64,000 nt of DNA from Paenibacillus harenae (GCF_030812415.1 NZ_JAUSST010000003.1:372001-436000); one strand, 5' to 3'. Counted from the stretch's first letter, positions 1-8,367 are shown. Notes: generated by a model from the sequence alone, not told the origin. Translations and numbers: made by a program.

Positions 1-675
1 ACCTGCGTACTGGCCGGATATGGTTTCGCCAGAGTGAAGTTCAGGGGTAGCGGCTTATTGTTCGGGGCAGTTATTTTTACGATTCTAGTGCCATCGCATA
101 CGATTATGATTCCGCTTTACTTGCATTTCAAAAATTTCGATCTATTCGGATTGATCGAGCTGATTAAGGGCAAACCGGCCAATCTGATCAACACCTACTG
201 GCCGTTTATTATTTCTTCGGTACTCGGTATGGGCGTAAAAACGGGCTTGTACGTTTATATTTTCCGCCAATTTTTCAGAGGAATCCCGAGGGAGATCGAA
301 GAAGCCGCTTATGTAGACGGCGCCGGCTATTTCTCGACCTTCAGCAGGGTTATTCTGCCCAATGCAATCCCTTCGATGGTGACGGTGATGCTGTTCTCTT
401 TCGTATGGCAATGGAATGATTCTTTCTTTACGAACATGTATTTGAATGAACCGAAGGTTATGTCGGCGATGATGTCATCCTCCGGTTATGCCATCGCGAC
501 TTTCCTTGGCGGAGGCGAGCAGGCGGCAACGGCATCTTACGTACAGGATCCGTTCTTCATGTCCATGATGATGAACACAAGCGTCTTGATGGCCATTCTA
601 CCGCTCATCATTTTATATGTGTTCGTGCAAAGGCACTTCGTGGAGAGCGTCGAGCGCTCGGGATTAGTAGGTTAG
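1..675 (+). CDS. Sugar ABC transporter permease, MalG type (5' truncated)
   Basis: Inner membrane subunit of a carbohydrate importer. The reading frame is open from base 1, so the start lies upstream of the window; 224 residues are visible. Several hydrophobic helices are present, and the cytoplasmic EAA loop (EEAAYVDGAG, then ILPNAIPS) that contacts the ATPase lies around residues 98-125. The C-terminus GLVG is usual for MalG-like partners. It ends 9 nt before the GH30-GH43 gene, so transporter and hydrolase probably share one transcript. The other transporter subunits must be upstream. Family assignment is secure; the substrate is inferred only from the neighbouring enzyme. Confidence 0.9.
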   Translation, partial: TCVLAGYGFARVKFRGSGLLFGAVIFTILVPSHTIMIPLYLHFKNFDLFGLIELIKGKPANLINTYWPFIISSVLGMGVKTGLYVYIFRQFFRGIPREIEEAAYVDGAGYFSTFSRVILPNAIPSMVTVMLFSFVWQWNDSFFTNMYLNEPKVMSAMMSSSGYAIATFLGGGEQAATASYVQDPFFMSMMMNTSVLMAILPLIILYVFVQRHFVESVERSGLVG

Positions 676-684
676 GAGAGGCGG

Positions 685-3369
685 ATGAATAAAAAATTGA
701 TAGTCATTACATTGGTTGCCTTTACCTCGGTTCTCGGTTTGTATTTCGGATTGACGACGGGAGGTTCGGGCAAATCTGACAGCACCGATAGCTCTAGCGA
801 TGTGAAAGAGACGGAGGCGCCCGTGGTGCAGCCGGCACCTACGCCGGACGCGAGCGTAATCCTCGACGGCTCGGTCCGTTATCAAACGATCGATAACTTC
901 GGCGCTTCCGATGCGTGGTCCATGGATCCGCTGGGCAAGCATTGGAGTGAAGAAAATAAAAATCAGGTGGCAGACCTGCTCTTCTCGAGGGAGAAAGGGA
1001 TCGGGCTGTCGGCATGGCGTTTCAATATCGGCGCAGGCTCGAACGAGACGGACGGGAGCATTATTCCCGATCCGTGGCGGCGGGCGGAAGCGTTCAAGAC
1101 GTCCGAGAGCGGCGACTACGATTGGAGCAAGCAGGCGGGCCAGCAATGGTTTCTGCAGGCGGCCAAGGATCGCGGCGTCAATACGTTGATCGCCTTCGCG
1201 AACAGTCCTCCGGTCTGGATGACGAAGAACGGACACGCCCAGCCGGACCCGGGCGTCGGCTCCACCAATCTGCAAGAGGGCTATGAGGATGAATTCGCGG
1301 CGTACTTAATCGATGTGTTGGAGCACTTCAAGCAGGAAGGATTGGCATTTGATTATATAAGTCCCATTAACGAGCCGACCTGGGATTGGAACCGCGCGCA
1401 GCAGGAAGGGAACCGTTATAACAACGACGACCTGAAGCGCGTCATTCTCGAATTGCATCGGCAGTTGAAGGAAAGCGGCAACGATGCGCAGATCAGCGCG
1501 CCGGACGGCGTGGAGATTACGTCGCTGCTGGACGACGAGTATTACCAGATGTTCGCGGGCGGCGGGCAGTACGGCAGCGGGGCCAATAACCTCGGAACGG
1601 GCAAATACCGGGAATACATCAAGGACCTGCTCGGCGACCCCGAGCTGAAGGAAGCGATCGGCAACAAAATCGCTTCGCATTCCTATTGGTCCGATTACAG
1701 CAAGCCGGGTGACGACCGCCTGAGCAAGCTGCGAGAATTGCTGGATGCCAATCTGAAAAAATACGATGCAGCGGCGAAATATTGGGTTACGGAATATTGC
1801 ATTCTAGGTGATTATGGTCCTGGCCGCGACCTCGGAATGGATCCCGCCATGCATGTCGCCAGAACGATTCATTTCGATCTGACGGAGGCGAATGCGGCCG
1901 CATGGCAGTGGTGGACGGCGGTGTCCAAGGTCGATTACAAGGACGGTCTGATCTATACCGATTTCAAGGAAGCGGGCGACGAGCAAAATATTTTGACCTC
2001 CAAAATTTTGTGGGCACTCGGCAATTACAGCAAGTTCATTCGTCCCGGCGCGGAGCGCGTGGCGCTTACGGGGCTGAACGAAGAAGCTGCGAGCGAGCTG
2101 CTGGGCTCGGCATACGTGCATGAAGGCGAAGGTACGGTCACGGCGGTATTCGTCAACGACAGCGAAGAGGAAAAGCGCATTCAGCTTTCGTTGAAAGGGT
2201 TGGATGCGAGCGCGTCCATTGCCGCATTGGAATCGTACATCACGTCGGAAGGACGCGATCTTGCCCGTGGAGAGGACGTTCGGCTTTCGGGCGATCACAC
2301 TTTCGAAGCGGTTATTCCGGCGAAGTCCGTCGTCACCTTGACGGGAGTAGGAGCAGACATGAATGGAAATGGCAATGGCGGCGAAGAAGCGGTTCAACAA
2401 AATGTAGAGACTTCTCCAGAAGCTGAGGAGTATGCCGGTTACCTCTTCTCCTACTTTACGGGCGAAGGGACGCCGGACGGCGAGCAAGTGTACTTCGCGC
2501 TTAGCGAAGGGAACGATCCGCTGCACTGGAAAGAGCTGAATGGCGGGAAGCCGGTGCTAACGTCCACGTTGGGCGAGAAGGGGGTAAGGGATCCCTTTCT
2601 CATTCGTTCCCCCGAGGGCGATAAGTTCTATATGATAGCCACCGATCTGAAAATTAACGGAGACTGGAACTGGGACCGTGCTCAACGACAAGGAAGCCGA
2701 TCCATCATCGTATGGGAATCGAACGATCTTCTGAGTTGGTCCGAGCCGAGAAGGGTCGAGGTTTCGCCGGAAGAGGCGGGCAACACGTGGGCTCCCGAAG
2801 CGTTTTACGACGAAACGACGGACGAATACGTTGTGTTCTGGGCCTCCAAGCTGTTCGCGGATGAAAGCCATGCCGGCGATGCCCATCAGAAAATCATGTA
2901 TAGCAAAACCCGCGATTTCCGTACGTTCTCGGAACCGCAGGTATACATGGATTTCGGGTATTCGATTATTGATACGACGATGATTGCCCATAAAGGCAAT
3001 ATCTATCGATTTACGAAAGACGAAAGAGACAATCAGTCTGCATCCCCTTATGGCAAAACGGTATTCCAAGAAGTGCTGGGCTCGGTATTCGATTCCGGCA
3101 ATCGCATCATTAGAGAGGGCGTCGGCGGCTTGAAAGGCGTCGAAGGCCCAACCGTGTTCAAATCCAATACGGAACAGAAATGGTATCTGTTCGTCGACGA
3201 ATTCGGCTCCAGAGGATATGTGCCGCTCGAAACGACGGATCTGGATTCGGGCGTATGGACGCTTTCTCCCGACTACGATCTGCCGAGCAGTCCCCGTCAC
3301 GGAACGGTCATCCCGATAACGAAATCCGAGTACGATGCCATTTACGCCCAATACTTGAGTCAACGTTGA
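685..3369 (+). CDS. GH30 - GH43-like two-domain glycoside hydrolase, membrane-anchored or secreted
   Basis: 894 residues. Residues 5-25 form a hydrophobic signal or anchor without a lipobox cysteine, followed by a Ser/Asp-rich linker to about residue 50. Residues about 58-555 match GH30: the DNFGASDAW opening, acid/base E230 in the NEP motif and likely nucleophile E370 in WVTEY. This style resembles endo-beta-1,6-galactanases. After a Gly/Asn linker, residues about 575-890 form a second module with beta-propeller features of GH43 (RDPFLIR, WAPEAFYD). The ATG follows an AGGAGAGG site and lies 9 nt after the permease gene; a strong terminator follows. The fusion suggests one protein attacking both backbone and side chains of a galactan or arabinogalactan; exact specificities are not determinable here. 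Confidence 0.85.
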   Translation: MNKKLIVITLVAFTSVLGLYFGLTTGGSGKSDSTDSSSDVKETEAPVVQPAPTPDASVILDGSVRYQTIDNFGASDAWSMDPLGKHWSEENKNQVADLLFSREKGIGLSAWRFNIGAGSNETDGSIIPDPWRRAEAFKTSESGDYDWSKQAGQQWFLQAAKDRGVNTLIAFANSPPVWMTKNGHAQPDPGVGSTNLQEGYEDEFAAYLIDVLEHFKQEGLAFDYISPINEPTWDWNRAQQEGNRYNNDDLKRVILELHRQLKESGNDAQISAPDGVEITSLLDDEYYQMFAGGGQYGSGANNLGTGKYREYIKDLLGDPELKEAIGNKIASHSYWSDYSKPGDDRLSKLRELLDANLKKYDAAAKYWVTEYCILGDYGPGRDLGMDPAMHVARTIHFDLTEANAAAWQWWTAVSKVDYKDGLIYTDFKEAGDEQNILTSKILWALGNYSKFIRPGAERVALTGLNEEAASELLGSAYVHEGEGTVTAVFVNDSEEEKRIQLSLKGLDASASIAALESYITSEGRDLARGEDVRLSGDHTFEAVIPAKSVVTLTGVGADMNGNGNGGEEAVQQNVETSPEAEEYAGYLFSYFTGEGTPDGEQVYFALSEGNDPLHWKELNGGKPVLTSTLGEKGVRDPFLIRSPEGDKFYMIATDLKINGDWNWDRAQRQGSRSIIVWESNDLLSWSEPRRVEVSPEEAGNTWAPEAFYDETTDEYVVFWASKLFADESHAGDAHQKIMYSKTRDFRTFSEPQVYMDFGYSIIDTTMIAHKGNIYRFTKDERDNQSASPYGKTVFQEVLGSVFDSGNRIIREGVGGLKGVEGPTVFKSNTEQKWYLFVDEFGSRGYVPLETTDLDSGVWTLSPDYDLPSSPRHGTVIPITKSEYDAIYAQYLSQR

Positions 3370-3382
3370 TAGATACGCTATG

Positions 3383-3408
3383 AAGCCGCATATATTGCGG
3401 CTTTTTTT
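3383..3408 (+). terminator. Rho-independent terminator after the GH30-GH43 gene
   Basis: Perfect 8-bp stem AAGCCGCA/TGCGGCTT around a 5-nt loop, running into a T tract, 14 nt after the stop codon. Confidence 0.9.
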
Positions 3409-3583
3409 ATTCAAAGTGAAGCAAACCGGAGCGGTTACCTCATGTATAGTAAGTATAACTTCTATAATATAGTGATCTTTTTTTCACTACTTACATATGA
3501 AGTCAAACAACTCTAGAATAGAGGTGGAAGCGTTAGAAGCCCATTCATTGTTTGCTACACTATTCTTAAGGAGTTGAGTAGAG

Positions 3584-4525
3584 ATGCAATATCGTCAATT
3601 AGGAAACAGCGGATTGAAGGTTAGCGAAATCAGTCTTGGAAGTTGGTTGACATACGGAGGATACGTAGAACGCGAAAATGCGATGAAATCGATACAAACA
3701 GCCTACGGGCTGGGCATTAACTTTTTCGATACGGCGAATGTGTACGAAAGGGGCGAAGCGGAGAAGCTGATGGGCGAGGCGCTCCGTGCCTTTCCGCGTG
3801 AATCCTATGTGCTGGCGACCAAGGTGTTCGGCCAGATGGGCGACGGTCCCAATGACCGCGGCTTGTCCCGCAAACATATTGTGGAGCAATGTCATGCCAG
3901 CTTGAAGCGGCTAGGAGCGGATTACGTGGATCTGTATTACTGTCACCGCCATGATCCGAGTACGCCGATGCAAGAGACGCTGCGGGCGCTCGACGATCTG
4001 GTGCGTCAAGGCAAGGTGCTGTACGTAGGCGTCAGCGAATGGACTGCCGCCCAGATGGTGGAGGCGCATGCCATAGCGGATCGCTATTTGTTAGACCGCA
4101 TCGTCGTTAATCAGCCGATTTATAATATGTTCAACCGGTATATCGAGAAGGAAGTCATTCCTTACGGAGAGCGCGGCGGTATCGGACAAGTCGTATTCTC
4201 GCCGCTAGCGCAAGGCTTGTTGACCGGCAAGTACAGCTCGGCGAACGACGTTCCCGCAGACAGCCGCGCCGCGAAGCTCGATGGCATGCGGAAAAACGTG
4301 ACCGAGGAGAAAATCAACAAAGTGATCGAGCTGGGCAAAGTGGCATCCGAGCTTGAGCTAACGGTCGGCCAACTGGCGCTTTCATGGATCTTGCGCCAGC
4401 CGAATGTGTCGAGCGCGTTGGTCGGCGCCAGCCGCCCCGAGCAGGTAGAGGAGAACGCGAAGGCGTCCGGCATCGTGTTAAGCTCGGATGTTATCGACCG
4501 GATCGAACACATTTTAGAATCGTAA
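3584..4525 (+). CDS. Aldo/keto reductase (Kv-beta / YhdN-like)
   Basis: 313-residue NADPH-dependent (beta/alpha)8 oxidoreductase, presumably cytosolic. The catalytic tetrad is visible: D49 and Y54 (FFDTANVYE), K80 (LATK) and H121 (YYCHRHD). The C-terminal cofactor-binding stretch SSALVGASRPEQVEEN is typical of the potassium-channel beta-subunit-like subgroup, and length is normal. AAGGAG precedes the ATG by about 9 nt. The gene is monocistronic, with a terminator on either side. The substrate cannot be told from sequence; members of this group reduce various aldehydes and sugar-derived carbonyls. Confidence 0.92.
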   Translation: MQYRQLGNSGLKVSEISLGSWLTYGGYVERENAMKSIQTAYGLGINFFDTANVYERGEAEKLMGEALRAFPRESYVLATKVFGQMGDGPNDRGLSRKHIVEQCHASLKRLGADYVDLYYCHRHDPSTPMQETLRALDDLVRQGKVLYVGVSEWTAAQMVEAHAIADRYLLDRIVVNQPIYNMFNRYIEKEVIPYGERGGIGQVVFSPLAQGLLTGKYSSANDVPADSRAAKLDGMRKNVTEEKINKVIELGKVASELELTVGQLALSWILRQPNVSSALVGASRPEQVEENAKASGIVLSSDVIDRIEHILES

Positions 4526-4538
4526 GCAGGGTACATAC

Positions 4539-4573
4539 AAGGAGCAGTCCGCCTCGGCGACTGCTCTTTGTTT
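4539..4573 (+). terminator. Terminator after the aldo/keto reductase gene
   Basis: GAGCAGTC/GACTGCTC stem, extended inside by a short GCC/GGC pair, followed by TTTGTTT. Confidence 0.8.
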
Positions 4574-4660
4574 CATTTAAACTCTTCCACGGCGCAGTTC
4601 TCACATTTACTCGTATATGGTACCATGTGGATATAATCTTCACCGAGGGGCTGATGCCTG

Positions 4661-4981
4661 TTGGCAACAAAGAAACGTATGGGGTATGGGTCATTTTCTA
4701 TCGTTCTTCTGCTGCTGGGTTTTTCATTAAACTGGCACTTTGATCATGGTTTTATTGTAAGCCACGCTCTCTTTCAAATAATTGGACTTGATACATATTC
4801 AAACGGAACGAATGGTTTTCACTATCCCTTTTTAGCTTCAATGCCTTTCTGGCTGGCGGCAGTGCTGGTTTCCAAAAAGTACGCAAATGATTTCGGGGCA
4901 GCTGTGAGCAATAGGATTGGCGAGTTAATGCTTGCATTAAGCGTGTTTGTAACAACTGTTTTTCTAATACTCCCTTTTTGA
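4661..4981 (+). CDS. Small hypothetical membrane protein
   Basis: 106 residues, starting at a TTG 8 nt after a GAGGGG ribosome binding site. Three hydrophobic segments (about residues 10-25, 57-75 and 88-105) suggest an integral membrane protein. I do not recognise a family. Codons are more AT-rich than in the flanking enzymes. The ROK kinase gene begins 43 nt downstream on the same strand, so cotranscription is possible, but no shared function is evident. An overlapping frame with an ATG at 4653 has no membrane pattern and was not preferred. Confidence 0.6.
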   Translation: MATKKRMGYGSFSIVLLLLGFSLNWHFDHGFIVSHALFQIIGLDTYSNGTNGFHYPFLASMPFWLAAVLVSKKYANDFGAAVSNRIGELMLALSVFVTTVFLILPF

Positions 4982-5024
4982 GAGCATTTAAAATTTTGAG
5001 ATTATATCGGAGCGGAGACCGGTT

Positions 5025-5999
5025 ATGAGCAAATATGTGATAGGGATAGACCTTGGCGGAACGAATGTTAAGTCGGCGATTTTCAATACGGAGTTTCAAA
5101 CCGTTCACGAAAGAAGCGATCCCACGGAAGCGGCCAAAGGACCTGGTCATGTCTTAAACAGAATGAAAGATATAGTTCAAGAGATGATGGCGTTCGAGGG
5201 AATCGATCAAACTTCTATTAAATGCATGGGCATGGGGATTCCCGGTTTACTTAATCCGGATGAAGGAATATCGATATTTTCGCCAAACTTTCCAGATTGG
5301 GAAAACATTCATGTTGTGGATCTAATGAACCGTTATTTTGACTTTCCTGTTTTCATCGACAATGATGTGCGGGTAAATATGTATGGGGAATGGCTGTTTG
5401 GCGCGGGGACCGGCTACAAAAACCTAGTCCTGATCACATTAGGCACCGGTTTAGGATCGGGCATTATAAATGATGGAAAAGTGCTCTACGGTACAACGGC
5501 CAGCGCGGGTGAAATCGGGCATATGAATATGTACCGGGAAGGCCGTCCTTGCCGTTGCGGAAGCTCGGGCTGTCTAGGAAGATACGTCTCTGCTATAGGT
5601 ATGGTCAGAACGTTAACGGATAAGCTTGAGGATGGTCGGTCAAGTATACTAATGCAATGGGCAGGAAATGATCGGACGGCAATTACGGCCAAAATGATTT
5701 CGGAGGCATACGATTTGGGGGATTCGCTTGCCATTGAAGTTATGCATGAAACAGGGGAGCTTCTTGGATTTGGTCTTGCGAATGTCATCAACCTATTGAA
5801 CCCGGAATTGATTATCGTTGGCGGAGGTATGTCGGCAGCTGGCGATCGTTTACTGCATTCAGTGCGTGATACGGTCCAAAATCATGCTTTAAAACTTTCG
5901 TCCCGTGCGTGCAAAATCGAACAAGCGAAATTAGGCGGGAAGGCTGGCATGATCGGCGCGGCTGCATACGCGAACAGTAAAATTCGACCAACTTCGTAA
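5025..5999 (+). CDS. ROK family sugar kinase (glucokinase-like)
   Basis: 324 residues. The N-terminal phosphate-binding motif GIDLGGTNVK (residues 7-16) and the zinc-binding motif CRCGSSGC around residue 177 identify a ROK protein. There is no N-terminal DNA-binding domain, so this is a kinase rather than a NagC/Mlc-type repressor. The catalytic DNDV motif is present (FIDNDVRVN). The residue after GCL is G where most ROK kinases carry E, a variation seen in parts of the family. It likely phosphorylates glucose, N-acetylmannosamine, allose or a related hexose in the cytosol. GGAG precedes the ATG. Confidence 0.9.
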   Translation: MSKYVIGIDLGGTNVKSAIFNTEFQTVHERSDPTEAAKGPGHVLNRMKDIVQEMMAFEGIDQTSIKCMGMGIPGLLNPDEGISIFSPNFPDWENIHVVDLMNRYFDFPVFIDNDVRVNMYGEWLFGAGTGYKNLVLITLGTGLGSGIINDGKVLYGTTASAGEIGHMNMYREGRPCRCGSSGCLGRYVSAIGMVRTLTDKLEDGRSSILMQWAGNDRTAITAKMISEAYDLGDSLAIEVMHETGELLGFGLANVINLLNPELIIVGGGMSAAGDRLLHSVRDTVQNHALKLSSRACKIEQAKLGGKAGMIGAAAYANSKIRPTS

Positions 6000-6013
6000 C
6001 AATCATAGCAGTA

Positions 6014-6046
6014 GCAGTAGAGGTAGGCATACGCTACCCCTACTGC
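6014..6046. terminator. Hairpin between the convergent ROK kinase and stalk-domain genes
   Basis: 13-bp interrupted stem GCAGTAG-GGTAG / CTACC-CTACTGC with a 7-nt loop between two convergent stop codons. The T tract is short, so termination strength is uncertain. Confidence 0.55.
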
Positions 6047-6066
6047 ATTTCAGTATGAATCAGCTA

Positions 6067-6909
6067 CTAACTGATGCGTACCGCCTCAAGAACGTAATCA
6101 GAGCCGTCATATTTCGTAACGGAGAATTCGAACGTTACATAGACAGTGCTAAATGCACTCCAACCTTCAGGCAAGAACGAGTACTTAAAGCTTTGACCAA
6201 ACTCGGTCTTCGTACCTACGTAATCAACCTCAATATTCGATTCCTTCACCAATGACAAAGCAGCGGCGTAGTCAGTGACTGTGGATGCATCGTTTGCTTC
6301 GATTGAACCTTCTACCTCTTCGGCAAAGTTATCCTTGTAGTAGCTTCTTCCCAGACTTATAGGAGAGCCAGAGATCGTATCAGCTGTATGAGCATCTACA
6401 TATGCATCATAGGCAGAAGTATCTCCGGACTCTAATGCTTTAGCATATAGTTTGATTACATTAACGGCTTCCTTTTTCATTTTGGCAGTCGTTTCATCTG
6501 TAGATCCCAATTTGAAAATTCCGTCGGTTGCAGGGCTCGTATCGGCATCGGTGTTAGTACCGCCGTTAGTATCACCGTCTTTGTATGGAATTCCCTCACT
6601 GCCGGACGGTGACGTCATATTTATCGTCTTGGTAGAACCTTCCCACCTAACGTCAGCTCCGAAAGCTTCGCCCACTGCTTTTAACGGCACGTATGTAGAG
6701 CCATCGATAACTACGGCAGACAGCTTGTTTCCTTTACTGTCTTTAGGGGACCAACTCTTTCCGTCCAACAAGAACTTAATGTCGTGGTTCAGAAACGCGG
6801 ATATTTTTTGAACTCCGCTTGCCGCAAATACCGTAACTCCTCCAAGAGCCATTGTTGCTGCTACCATCGTAGCAATGAGTGCAGATTTCTTCATGCCAAA
6901 TAGCTTCAT
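6067..6909 (-). CDS. Secreted protein with copper-amine-oxidase-like stalk domain
   Basis: 280 residues. A classical signal peptide ends near AFA-AS at about residue 30 (hydrophobic core ALIATMVAATMALGG). Residues about 45-100 match the stalk domain often called copper amine oxidase N-terminal domain (DGKSW, GSTYVPLKAVGEAFGA, the W-x-G-x-T-K pattern). These domains are abundant on Paenibacillaceae surface proteins and do not imply oxidase activity. A Gly/Asn/Asp-rich linker follows, then an unrecognised alpha/beta domain of about 130 residues that may have an NTF2-like fold. The start at 6909 has GGAGG 9 nt upstream. Function unknown; probably extracellular or cell-wall associated. Confidence 0.75.
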   Translation of the reverse strand: MKLFGMKKSALIATMVAATMALGGVTVFAASGVQKISAFLNHDIKFLLDGKSWSPKDSKGNKLSAVVIDGSTYVPLKAVGEAFGADVRWEGSTKTINMTSPSGSEGIPYKDGDTNGGTNTDADTSPATDGIFKLGSTDETTAKMKKEAVNVIKLYAKALESGDTSAYDAYVDAHTADTISGSPISLGRSYYKDNFAEEVEGSIEANDASTVTDYAAALSLVKESNIEVDYVGTKTEFGQSFKYSFLPEGWSAFSTVYVTFEFSVTKYDGSDYVLEAVRIS

Positions 6910-7272
6910 TCGCTTTTTCCTCCTAGTATTTTCGTGCTATATTCTGAACGTGATTTACACGTATCAGTCATGAAAAGTTGTTCGCAAGCTCAAATCTAAT
7001 AGGAATATATGATTGTTGTTCTATGAATACAAAGACCTATTCAGGATAATATAGGAAGAACGAGTTGGCAAGGAAAACAATTTTTCCCTGTCCCGTTGAT
7101 CAATTTCAATTCTCGTTATCTTCGACTTCTCATCAACGGTTTTTTTCGAGGAATCGGGCAGCAGAAGTCGAATGTTACGAAAATTATATTTTAATTCGAT
7201 AATATTGAAGTAAATGGCGTTTTCATATAAGATCATTGTAATTAACAATGTATATGGAGGCGTCAAACCAAT
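6910..7272. other. Divergent intergenic region with regulatory signals
   Basis: 363 nt between the stalk-domain gene and the winged-helix regulator, clearly AT-rich. It contains a stem CCGTTGAT (7092-7100 area) with ATCAACGG (7132-7139) followed by seven T, a second stem TTCGACTTCT (7121-7130) with AGAAGTCGAA (7163-7172), and the palindrome at 7234-7250. A 81-codon minus-strand frame here has no ribosome binding site and is not credible. Confidence 0.6.
7234..7250. promoter_or_regulatory. Candidate operator of the winged-helix regulator
   Basis: Palindrome CATTGT-AATTA-ACAATG lying just 3' of a TATAAG -10-like box (7226-7231) and 5' of the GGAGG of the regulator gene. Nearly the same sequence occurs before the paralogous regulator at 40655-40670, which suggests autoregulation by the family. 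Confidence 0.55.
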
Positions 7273-8202
7273 ATGCTGGAATTAAGCTTTCAAGATCCGG
7301 ATAAACTTGTCCAAGTTACGCATGCCTTATCTACTCGCGCCCGAGTCGATATGCTCCGGCTTCTCAGCACAAGGAATATGAATGTCGTTGAAATTGCGGA
7401 GACGCTTAAACTTCCCGTGTCGACCGTTGCCAATAACGTCAAGGTGCTCGAGGCGGCAAAGTTAATCAATACCGAGCTTCTTCCGGCATCGCGAGGAGCC
7501 ATGAAGGTTTGCAGCCGCAATTATGATGACATTCACATCGCCTTTAACGTGGAGAAGACCATTCCGAAGGGAGCTCTTCTCTCTTACGAGATGGAAATGC
7601 CGATTGGTCATTACAGCGATTGCGAGGTCCACCCGACCTGCGGCATTGCTAACGCCGACGGTATGATCGTAAGGGAGGACGAGCCGGCGAGTTTCTACCA
7701 TCCCAAACATATTGGGGCACAGATCATATGGCTGCGCAAAGGGTATCTGGAATATTTGCTGCCGATGGAAATTCCTGCGGAAGCGCGGATCGATGCTCTG
7801 GAGCTGTCGATGGAATTGTGCTCCGAGGCGCCTAATTACGATAACAATTGGCCATCGGATATTACGTTATGGATCAATGGCATCGAGATAGGAACATGGA
7901 CGAGTCCCGGGGATTTCGGCGATCGGCGCGGCAAGCTGTCGCCCGCTTGGTGGCCGGACGGGTCGACGCAATACGGGCTGCTGAAGACGTGGCGAATCGA
8001 CAGGAATGGCGCATCGCTCGACATGCAGAAAATTTCCGACATTACGGTTGGCGACTTGAAGCTGATGCAGCGCCCTAATATTAGGCTGAGGCTGGGCGTT
8101 AAATCCGATGCCGTTCACCAAGGCGGCATGAATCTATTCGGCAGGCAGTTCGGCGATTACGAGCAGGATATTGTCGTAAAAGTGTATTATGCGGCAGGTT
8201 AA
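7273..8202 (+). CDS. ArsR-type winged-helix regulator with C-terminal beta-rich domain (paralog 1)
   Basis: 309 residues. Residues about 8-75 form an ArsR-like winged helix (STRARVDMLRLLS, then IAETLKLPVSTVANNVKVLE). Residues about 105-305 form a much larger C-terminal domain with HPTCGI, NWPSDI and the strongly conserved block TWTSPGDFGDRRG, plus many Trp, Gly and Asp residues as in a carbohydrate-binding beta-sandwich. No metal-binding Cys cluster of classic ArsR sensors is evident. The same architecture recurs at 40756-41658. It precedes the cre-controlled importer/GH2 operon, separated by a terminator. I infer a sugar-responsive regulator of glycoside use; the ligand is unknown. ATG chosen; GGAGG is 12 nt upstream. 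Confidence 0.8.
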   Translation: MLELSFQDPDKLVQVTHALSTRARVDMLRLLSTRNMNVVEIAETLKLPVSTVANNVKVLEAAKLINTELLPASRGAMKVCSRNYDDIHIAFNVEKTIPKGALLSYEMEMPIGHYSDCEVHPTCGIANADGMIVREDEPASFYHPKHIGAQIIWLRKGYLEYLLPMEIPAEARIDALELSMELCSEAPNYDNNWPSDITLWINGIEIGTWTSPGDFGDRRGKLSPAWWPDGSTQYGLLKTWRIDRNGASLDMQKISDITVGDLKLMQRPNIRLRLGVKSDAVHQGGMNLFGRQFGDYEQDIVVKVYYAAG

Positions 8203-8211
8203 GACGAAACG

Positions 8212-8255
8212 AAAGACCTTTAATTACATGATCCTTGTAATTAAAGGTCTTTTTT
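8212..8255 (+). terminator. Strong terminator after winged-helix regulator 1
   Basis: Perfect 16-bp stem (8212-8227 with 8237-8252), 9-nt loop, then a T tract. It separates the regulator from the transporter operon. Confidence 0.92.
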
Positions 8256-8281
8256 CTCTCTTTTTGTTACATAAAATCGGA

Positions 8282-8296
8282 ATGAAACCGTTGACA
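8282..8296 (+). promoter_or_regulatory. cre site (CcpA operator)
   Basis: ATGAAACCGTTGACA matches the Bacillus cre consensus WTGNAANCGNWNNCW at every defined position. It overlaps the -35 box of the promoter at 8291-8320, a position where CcpA would block RNA polymerase. Confidence 0.75.
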
Positions 8297-8320
8297 AAAC
8301 GATCATCGAGGAATAATAAT
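8291..8320 (+). promoter_or_regulatory. SigA-type promoter of the importer/GH2 operon
   Basis: Perfect -35 TTGACA (8291-8296), 18-nt spacer, -10 AATAAT (8315-8320); transcription would start near 8327, leaving an 80-nt leader before the binding protein gene. Confidence 0.7.
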
Positions 8321-8344
8321 GGTTTATGGTACAAAATTAATGTA

Positions 8345-8367
8345 ACAAAACAACTATATAGTTTTGT
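8345..8367 (+). promoter_or_regulatory. Palindrome in the leader of the importer operon
   Basis: ACAAAAC and GTTTTGT flank an inner perfect palindrome AACTATATAGTT, about 18-40 nt after the predicted transcription start. It may be an operator for a repressor or for the adjacent winged-helix protein. Confidence 0.35.

Noticed and set aside
7021..7266. 81-codon minus-strand frame in the divergent region
   Set aside because: Runs across the operator and promoter of regulator 1 and lacks a ribosome binding site.
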